The notes under the pieces: generated by a model
What the model was told of the DNA's origin: nothing
Databases searched by the model: none
Seen by the model: the letters and a program-made list of their open reading frames with translations, nothing else
Assembly: GCF_900113245.1 (NCBI RefSeq)
Contig: NZ_FOOQ01000001.1
Coordinates: forward strand, 372,001 to 436,000
Reading direction: 5' to 3'
Source: Halopelagius inordinatus
GTDB taxonomy: Archaea; Halobacteriota; Halobacteria; Halobacteriales; Haloferacaceae
DNA: 64,000 nucleotides
Program-made: the position numbers and the translations under genes
Part shown: positions 59,754 through 64,000 of the stretch, piece after piece
Position numbering within the stretch: the first letter of the stretch is position 1
Layout of the letters: the number at the start of each line of letters is the position of its first letter

Positions 59754-60257
59754 TTACTCCTCGTCCTCTTCGTCGGCCTCGGATTCGTCCGCGTCGTCGT
59801 CCGCGTCGGCCTCGGATTCGTCCGCCTCGTCGGTTTCGTCCGCGTCGGCGTCCTCGCTCGCCGCGTCTGCGGCCTCCTGTAACTCGCTTCGTAGTTGCGG
59901 CATGGTACTCGTCAACTCGCCAACGAGGTCACCGGCCTCCGTGACGGTCACGAACAGTTCCTGCAGGGACTCTATCTCCGCTTCCAGGTCGTCGGGGTCG
60001 TCGAACGCGTCCGCACGCTGACCGACGATGAACGTCTTTTTCGCCTGCCGGAGGTGTTCTTCGGCCTCCTCCGCGTTCAGCGCGGATTTGAGACCGTTGA
60101 GGACGCCGAGGACGTTCTCGGCCTCCGTGCTCCAGATGGCGTCGGCGTCGGGGAGAGACCCCCGCGCGGCGTCGAGATGTTCCTCGACCTCAGAACGCAT
60201 CTCCTCTGCGGCCTCTCCGAACAGGTCGTCGTCACCGAGTGTGCGTTGACTACTCAT
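59754..60257 (-). CDS. DUF5790 family protein
   Basis: The 167-residue protein is predicted helical: MSSQRTLGDDDLFGEAAEEMRSEVEEHLDAARGSLPDADAIWSTEAENVLGVLNGLKSAL. A very acidic C-terminus (runs of D/E/A) follows. This pattern defines the haloarchaeal DUF5790 family, no known function. It may be a small coiled-coil regulator. It converges on the creatininase-like gene. Confidence 0.85.
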   Translation of the reverse strand: MSSQRTLGDDDLFGEAAEEMRSEVEEHLDAARGSLPDADAIWSTEAENVLGVLNGLKSALNAEEAEEHLRQAKKTFIVGQRADAFDDPDDLEAEIESLQELFVTVTEAGDLVGELTSTMPQLRSELQEAADAASEDADADETDEADESEADADDDADESEADEEDEE

Positions 60258-60341
60258 ACTCGTCTCTTCGGCTCGGGGTCGTTTAAATACATGCCCGAAA
60301 GTGAAAGTGAAATCACTCCTCGGACGGGTTCTCTCGCCCGT

Positions 60342-60686
60342 TCAGTCCTCGACCGAGACGAGGCGCATCGCGGGATAGTCGCCTTCCATCTCCATCCGCG
60401 TTCGGACGCGCGTCCCCTCGTACTCCACGGTCATCTCGACTTCCATGAACCGCCCCGTCAGTTCCGCGTAGTCCGCCGTCGAGTCGGCGAGTTCCGACGC
60501 GAGGTCGTCGACGAGAATATCGACGTCGACGCTCTCGCAGTGGGGTTGATTCTCTATGGCGTCTTCCATCGCGCGGGCGAGGGAGTCGGCGCTGACCGGA
60601 CTGACGGGCGTTCCGGCGAACTGGTGGTACAGCGACCCGAACTTGATTCCGGCCTCGAAACAGGCTGTCTCTGCTGTACTCGGCAT
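60342..60686 (-). CDS. mptD: Archaeal dihydroneopterin aldolase (MptD-like)
   Basis: The 114-residue protein matches the archaeal DHNA (DUF381) pattern: CFEAGIKFGSLYHQFAGTPVSP, DVDILVDDLA, TGRFMEVEMTVEYEGTRVRTRMEMEGDYPAMRLV. MptD cleaves 7,8-dihydroneopterin in methanopterin/tetrahydrofolate-type pterin synthesis. In haloarchaea it would feed folate-like cofactor synthesis. It diverges from azf. Confidence 0.75.
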   Translation of the reverse strand: MPSTAETACFEAGIKFGSLYHQFAGTPVSPVSADSLARAMEDAIENQPHCESVDVDILVDDLASELADSTADYAELTGRFMEVEMTVEYEGTRVRTRMEMEGDYPAMRLVSVED

Positions 60687-60786
60687 AGAGTTGCCTCCCG
60701 TCCGACCGAAGATAGGCGTATCGGCTCGAAACGTCGCAGGCGCGAATCGGGTCTTTCTTAGCCATCCTTCGCCCAGTAACGACCGA

Positions 60787-61563
60787 ATGGACGACCCGGT
60801 TCTCTTGACAGGGGCGGGTGGGCGCGTCGGTCAGGCTATTCTCCGCCACATCGGGGCCGACTACGACTGGCGACTGCTCGACCGCGAACCGCTGTCTAAC
60901 GACAAGATTCCCGAGGGAGTCGACGAAGCGTCGGTGCACGCCGTCGACATCACCGACGAGGAGGCGGTCGAAGAGGCGGTCTCCGGCGTCCGCGCCGTCA
61001 TCCATCTGGCGGGTGACCCACGCCCGGAAGCGCCGTGGAGCAGCGTTCTACGGAACAACATCGACGGGACGCACACCGTCGTTCGGGCCGCCGCGGAGGC
61101 GGGCGTCGAGAAGTTCGCCTTCGCCTCCTCGAACCACGCCGTCGGCAACTACGAGACGCCCGACCGCACGCCCGACATGTACCGACCGGAAGACGAGTTC
61201 CGACTGGACGGGACGGAACTCCCTCGACCGAGCAACCTCTACGGCGCGAGCAAGGCCACGGGGGAGGTTCTCACTCGGTACTACCACGACGAGTACGGCA
61301 TGTCGGTCGTCAACGTCCGAATCGGGAACCTGACCGAAGGCCACCCGCCCATCGACTACGAACGCGGACAGGCGATGTGGCTGTCGTACAAGGACTGCGC
61401 GCACCTCTTCGAGTGCTGTCTCACCGCGGACTACGACTTCGAGATAGTGTACGGCATAAGCGACAACGATCGAAAGTACTACTCTATCGACCGCGCCCGA
61501 GACGTGCTGGGTTTCTCGCCCGTCGACAACTCCGCGGAGTTCGAAGACGAAGACGACGAGTGA
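60787..61563 (+). CDS. azf: NAD-dependent glucose-6-phosphate dehydrogenase (Azf)
   Basis: A 258-residue SDR of the extended (epimerase-like) type: MDDPVLLTGAGGRVGQAIL at the start, ASSNHAVGNYETPDRTPDMYRPEDEF, catalytic YGASK, VVNVRIGNLTEG. The sequence fits archaeal zwischenferment (Azf), which oxidises glucose-6-phosphate in the haloarchaeal oxidative pentose phosphate branch. Together with the GAPDH/PGK module it marks the region as sugar-metabolic. The ATG at 60787 is chosen over a longer frame because the Rossmann motif starts right after it. Confidence 0.86.
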   Translation: MDDPVLLTGAGGRVGQAILRHIGADYDWRLLDREPLSNDKIPEGVDEASVHAVDITDEEAVEEAVSGVRAVIHLAGDPRPEAPWSSVLRNNIDGTHTVVRAAAEAGVEKFAFASSNHAVGNYETPDRTPDMYRPEDEFRLDGTELPRPSNLYGASKATGEVLTRYYHDEYGMSVVNVRIGNLTEGHPPIDYERGQAMWLSYKDCAHLFECCLTADYDFEIVYGISDNDRKYYSIDRARDVLGFSPVDNSAEFEDEDDE

Positions 61564-61564
61564 C

Positions 61565-62206
61565 TCAGTCGAACAGTCCGGACACGTCCCGTTCGCGCGC
61601 ACGTTCGCGTTCGACGTGCGCGAACAGTCTGTCGTAGAGGATATCTCGGTTCTCCCTGTCGCCGACGAAATCGAAGAGGAACGCGACGTACCGCGTCCCC
61701 GCCCGCCCGCCTCCGACGCCCGGTTCGTCTTCTCGCACCTCTTCCGTCGCGTACTCCACCGCGCGTTCGAGGACGCTCTCGTCGTAGGCGTCGTACTCCT
61801 CGGCGACGAGTCTCGCCGCGTCGGCGACGTCTTCGAACGACAGGTCGTCCGCTCGGACGACTCGCCCGTCGATGCGCAACGGACGCGGACGCGCGCGTTC
61901 GGCGAACTCCGGGTCCCCGGCGAGGCGTTCGAGGTACCTCCGAACCGCGTCGACGTTCACGCCCCGGTAGCCCGCGTCGAGAGCGTCGAGATACTCGCGT
62001 GCGCTCGTCGCCAGTCCGGTCGCACCGCTCCAGTTTCGGTTTCGCGCGTGGTGGACGGCGGCCGTGTACTGGATGAGTCCGTGAAGCAGTCGTTCGTCCG
62101 GCGTTCCGTCGTCCAATTCGAGCCACCGCGACTCCCACGCGTCGTGTGCGGCGTGGTGGTCGCCCGCGTTGAACACCGCCGCGCCGACCCGGAGCGCTCC
62201 GTCCAT
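61565..62206 (-). CDS. DUF309 family protein
   Basis: The 213-residue protein has the DUF309 core in its first 75 residues: AAVFNAGDHHAAHDAWESRWLELDDGTPDERLLHGLIQYTAAVHHARNRNWSGA. The HHAAHDAWE and GLIQ motifs could line a metal or substrate site. The remainder is a less conserved helical region. Function unknown. It converges on azf, separated by one base. Confidence 0.85.
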   Translation of the reverse strand: MDGALRVGAAVFNAGDHHAAHDAWESRWLELDDGTPDERLLHGLIQYTAAVHHARNRNWSGATGLATSAREYLDALDAGYRGVNVDAVRRYLERLAGDPEFAERARPRPLRIDGRVVRADDLSFEDVADAARLVAEEYDAYDESVLERAVEYATEEVREDEPGVGGGRAGTRYVAFLFDFVGDRENRDILYDRLFAHVERERARERDVSGLFD

Positions 62207-62262
62207 ATCTTCGACACGTCGTCCGCCTCGTAAATAGCCGACGCTCGTCCCAACGCATCGGT

Positions 62263-62280
62263 GATACGCTTATACGTATC
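62263..62280 (+). promoter_or_regulatory. Dyad around a TATA element before the 62.3-kb gene
   Basis: GATACG-CTTATA-CGTATC is a perfect 6-bp inverted repeat with the TATA-like core in its spacer, about 32 bp before the first ATG (62306). A repressor bound here would block TBP/TFB. Confidence 0.5.
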
Positions 62281-62305
62281 GGATTCATAAGGCCCGTGAT
62301 AGCAC

Positions 62306-62350
62306 ATGACTATAGTCGGAACCCCAACCGTCTCGGAGGGTGACAGATGA
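62306..62350 (+). CDS. Possible 14-residue leader ORF overlapping the next gene
   Basis: ATG at 62306 opens MTIVGTPTVSEGDR and ends at TGA 62348-62350, overlapping the next ATG as ATGA. GGAGGGTGA (62335-62343) is a near-perfect Shine-Dalgarno 7 nt before the second start. The TATA element at 62269 is 32-37 bp upstream of the first ATG, right for a leaderless mRNA. Confidence 0.5.
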   Translation: MTIVGTPTVSEGDR

Positions 62351-62583
62351 ACCGGACGCGAGAACCCGTCTGCGTCACGTGCGGTTCTCAGTATTCGTTC
62401 ACGAGTACGTACAAGGGTAACTACTGCCCGGACTGTCACGAGAAGTGGGTCGACTCGCCGACGGACGAGTCCCCCCGCGACCCGTCGCCGCGGCCACTCC
62501 GAACGCGTCGCACTCCGTCTGTCCGCCCCATAGCGGAGAGCGACGACGAGACGGACGTCCCTTCGAGGTACGACGAGGAGTAG
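62347..62583 (+). CDS. Small haloarchaeal zinc-ribbon protein
   Basis: The 78-residue protein has a four-cysteine ribbon (VCVTCGSQYSFTSTYKGNYCPDCHEKW). A disordered acidic C-terminus is rich in Pro, Ser, Arg and Asp. Such short ribbons are common in haloarchaea and probably bind zinc and a partner protein or nucleic acid. The ATG overlaps a small upstream ORF by 4 nt and has GGAGGG just before it. Confidence 0.78.
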   Translation: MNRTREPVCVTCGSQYSFTSTYKGNYCPDCHEKWVDSPTDESPRDPSPRPLRTRRTPSVRPIAESDDETDVPSRYDEE

Positions 62584-62717
62584 CCCCGGATACGGACCGG
62601 TTCGATGCCCTCAGGGACGAAAACTCGCTGTCGGTGGTTTCTGTGGCCTTCGCTTCGTTCGGCAACGCTGAAACGACTCGTCGCTTCGCTCCTCACGTAA
62701 CGTCTCGCAGAAACGTC

Positions 62718-62800
62718 CTGACGGAGTCCCACGCGAGCGAACGCGAGCGTGGGGCAAGTCAGGTCGCGAACGAAGTGAGCGTCCTGACGGAGATTTGAAC
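62718..62800 (-). repeat. tRNA-Arg 3'-end repeat unit, first copy
   Basis: An 83-bp unit almost identical (one change, at 62766) to those at 62892 and 63299. It begins with the last 9 bases of a tRNA-Arg 3' end and contains a hairpin CCCACGC...GCGTGGG. A second stem GTCAGG...CCTGAC with inner TCAC/GTGA in the other copies follows. It ends in a second, longer tRNA fragment that turns into non-tRNA sequence (GAACCCAGTCGCTCCCTG). Confidence 0.75.
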
Positions 62801-62891
62801 CCAGTCGCTCCCTGTTCAAATCTCCTTGGAGGAGTTTCGCGAGGCGCAGGCTCTTGGCTTCGCTCGTCGTGTAGCGCCTCGCAGAAACGTT

Positions 62892-63031
62892 CTGACGGAG
62901 TCCCACGCGAGCGAACGCGAGCGTGGGGCAAGTCAGGTCACGAACGAAGTGAGCGTCCTGACGGAGATTTGAACTCCGGTCCCTGGCTCCGCAAGCCAAG
63001 AGGATAGTCCACTACCCTACCAGGACTCACT
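62892..63031 (-). repeat. 140-bp repeat containing tRNA-Arg copy 1
   Basis: Identical over 140 bp to 63299-63438 (offset 407). It consists of a 3'-end fragment of tRNA-Arg, the 54-nt double-hairpin insert, and the complete tRNA gene. Confidence 0.8.
62954..63026 (-). tRNA. tRNA-Arg (GCG), copy 1
   Basis: The minus strand starts GTCCTGGTAGGGTAGTGGAC and folds into a 73-nt tRNA. The acceptor is GTCCTGG/TCAGGAC with a final G-T pair, anticodon stem TTGGC/GCCAG, loop TTGCGGA (anticodon GCG). The T-arm CCGGAGTTCAAATCTCCG is intact. It is identical to copy 2. Confidence 0.95.
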
Positions 63032-63150
63032 TCCGGATACTCCTCGTTTACTTAAGACGGTTACGATGTATGCGCAGAGAGCGACCACCCGCCGTCGATG
63101 GTGTCTCTGCTACTCGAACGTATCTCTGATTCCACTCGTCGCATAACCCC

Positions 63151-63180
63151 TCGTAGAAATGTCCCGACCGATGTTTGAAC
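63151..63180 (-). repeat. Diverged tRNA-Arg 3'-end copy without the hairpin insert
   Basis: TCGTAGAAATGTCCCGACCGATGTTTGAAC aligns to TCGCAGAAACGTCCTGACGGAG joined directly to ATTTGAAC. It lacks the 54-nt insert and the second tRNA-end copy present in the other units, so it resembles an empty site (shown here in pieces because of length). Confidence 0.6.
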
Positions 63181-63298
63181 TCACCGAGACTCGCGTTACT
63201 CGTCTCGTCTGCCCAACTCTTCTCGGATGAGTCAACCTCCTCGGCAGAGGCGAGAGACACAGAGGTCTCTCGCCGTCTTGCCTCGGTAAAATAACGTC

Positions 63299-63438
63299 CT
63301 GACGGAGTCCCACGCGAGCGAACGCGAGCGTGGGGCAAGTCAGGTCACGAACGAAGTGAGCGTCCTGACGGAGATTTGAACTCCGGTCCCTGGCTCCGCA
63401 AGCCAAGAGGATAGTCCACTACCCTACCAGGACTCACT
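63299..63438 (-). repeat. 140-bp repeat containing tRNA-Arg copy 2
   Basis: Exact duplicate of 62892-63031. The flanks differ, so duplication or gene conversion was limited to this block. Confidence 0.8.
63361..63433 (-). tRNA. tRNA-Arg (GCG), copy 2
   Basis: Identical to copy 1 in all 73 positions and in about 60 bp downstream. Both copies have all stems intact, so both may be functional. Redundant tRNA-Arg(GCG) is unusual in a haloarchaeon with otherwise single tRNA genes. Confidence 0.95.
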
Positions 63439-63574
63439 CGTGGATTGGCTGTTCCCCTTGAAATGGCTTGCGATGCGGTCGGTCCCACGCGGTGTGACAC
63501 CTCGGTGCGCGGAAGGCGTCAACGACCGTTTGTGCTTACGGTACCGCTATCTCCTGATGGCGCGTCCGTGGTGT

Positions 63575-64000
63575 ATGAACCGCCGAACGATCCTCACCGG
63601 AACCGCCGCGCTCCTCCCACTCGCCCTCGCCGGGTGTGTCGGAGGCTCCGGAGGCTCCGGAGGGTCCGACGGAGAGACGGAGACGGAAACGGAAACCGGG
63701 GGACTGGGAACCGACGCGGCCGGCGGGACGGGAACGCACCCCCGCTTCACCGAGACGTCGCTCACCCGCCGCGACGAGTGTCCGTCGCCGGGCGAAGCGA
63801 GCGTCACGTTCGACGACGAGGGTGTGACGGCCACCGGCTGCATCGTCGGGAAGAACGGCTGTACGGTCCCGTCCTTAGAGGACGTCTCCTACGTCGGCGA
63901 AAAGGACTTGGTGACTCTCGTCGTCGCCGCGGTGGAGGAACGCGACGAGGACGAAGCGTGTACCGAGGCGCTGGTGAACCTCGGCTACGAGGCGCGCGTC
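63575..64000 (+). CDS. Predicted lipoprotein, truncated by the window edge
   Basis: The frame runs from ATG 63575 to the right edge (142 codons). It begins MNRRTILTGTAALLPLALAGCVGG, with twin arginines and a lipobox LAGC, so it is a Tat-exported lipoprotein. A Gly/Ser linker and a Glu/Thr-rich stretch follow, and then a domain with CPSPGEASVTFDD and GCIVGKNGC. An ATG 18 bp upstream (63557) is an alternative start. Function unknown; the C-terminus is missing. Confidence 0.8.
   Translation, partial: MNRRTILTGTAALLPLALAGCVGGSGGSGGSDGETETETETGGLGTDAAGGTGTHPRFTETSLTRRDECPSPGEASVTFDDEGVTATGCIVGKNGCTVPSLEDVSYVGEKDLVTLVVAAVEERDEDEACTEALVNLGYEARV

Noticed and set aside
62718-63438. Possible CRISPR array from the direct repeats
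   Set aside because: Repeats are 80-140 bp, unevenly spaced, contain tRNA sequence, and there are no cas genes.
24036-63438. Insertion sequence or integrase gene that could mobilise the mini-elements
   Set aside because: No transposase, integrase or recombinase gene was found anywhere in the window, so any mobilising enzyme must be encoded elsewhere.

Overview
The window is chromosomal DNA of a halophilic archaeon (class Halobacteria). The evidence is high GC, strongly acidic proteins, and archaeal informational genes: Sec61-beta, L40e, L10e, thermosome, family-4 uracil-DNA glycosylase and NucS. Haloarchaea-only families (HalOD1, DUF5786, DUF5790, HVO_0476 zinc finger) agree. Gene content and order around 35.3-41.9 kb (HVO_0476-like, aminopeptidase, gapII, pgk, gapI) and azf near 61 kb recall Haloferax volcanii. 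A Haloferacaceae member (Haloferax/Halogeometricum-like) is therefore likely, although the species is not determinable here.

Layout. 0-9.9 kb: F420:NADP reductase, histidine (hisE, hisH), PLP (pdxT) and phenylalanine (pheA) biosynthesis, SecBeta, thioredoxin, L40e, UDG, Hsp20, universal stress proteins and a Pit-type transporter. 10-16 kb: leuS, an ornithine cyclodeaminase-family enzyme and a thermosome subunit. 17-25.9 kb: tRNA-Ser, RidA, the cydAB bd-type oxidase, an SDR, ilvA, a MATE exporter and citrate synthase. 26-35 kb: PhoU/TrkA-C protein, MFS, AstE-like deacylase, threonine synthase and a pcm-methyltransferase-pcm cluster. 35-42 kb: central sugar metabolism, with type II GAPDH, PGK and type I GAPDH. 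42-54 kb: second Hsp20, RimK-like ligase, L10e, NucS, three cold-shock paralogues, a GH13 enzyme, DUF502 and acylphosphatase. 54-64 kb: tRNA-Phe, tRNA-Val, two tRNA-Arg, a large ABC exporter, ArfB/creatininase-like enzyme, MptD, Azf glucose-6-phosphate dehydrogenase and a truncated lipoprotein gene.

Most genes are single or in short operons. Many have a TATA-like box 25-35 bp before the start codon and no Shine-Dalgarno, as expected for leaderless transcripts. Three genes depart from this: each overlaps by 4 nt (GTGA or ATGA) a tiny upstream ORF that carries a GGAGG motif just before the second start.

The most unusual material is a set of short double-hairpin elements. Three 48-nt copies (MATE gene, a methyltransferase gene, and a disrupted gene at 38.4 kb) lie in the same reading frame and encode related 16-residue peptides. 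One copy brings an in-frame TAG and breaks its host gene. A different double hairpin sits in frame in hisH between exact 8-bp repeats, and another in leuS. Separately, all four tRNA types in the window have a duplicated, often degenerate copy of their own 3' end just downstream. A shared junction sequence (GAACCTCGGTCGCTC) occurs at Ser and Val and in weaker form at Phe and Arg. At tRNA-Arg the duplication includes a 54-nt double-hairpin insert that is missing from one diverged copy. Together these look like a family of non-coding, protein-less mini-elements that invade tRNA 3' ends and coding sequences in frame.
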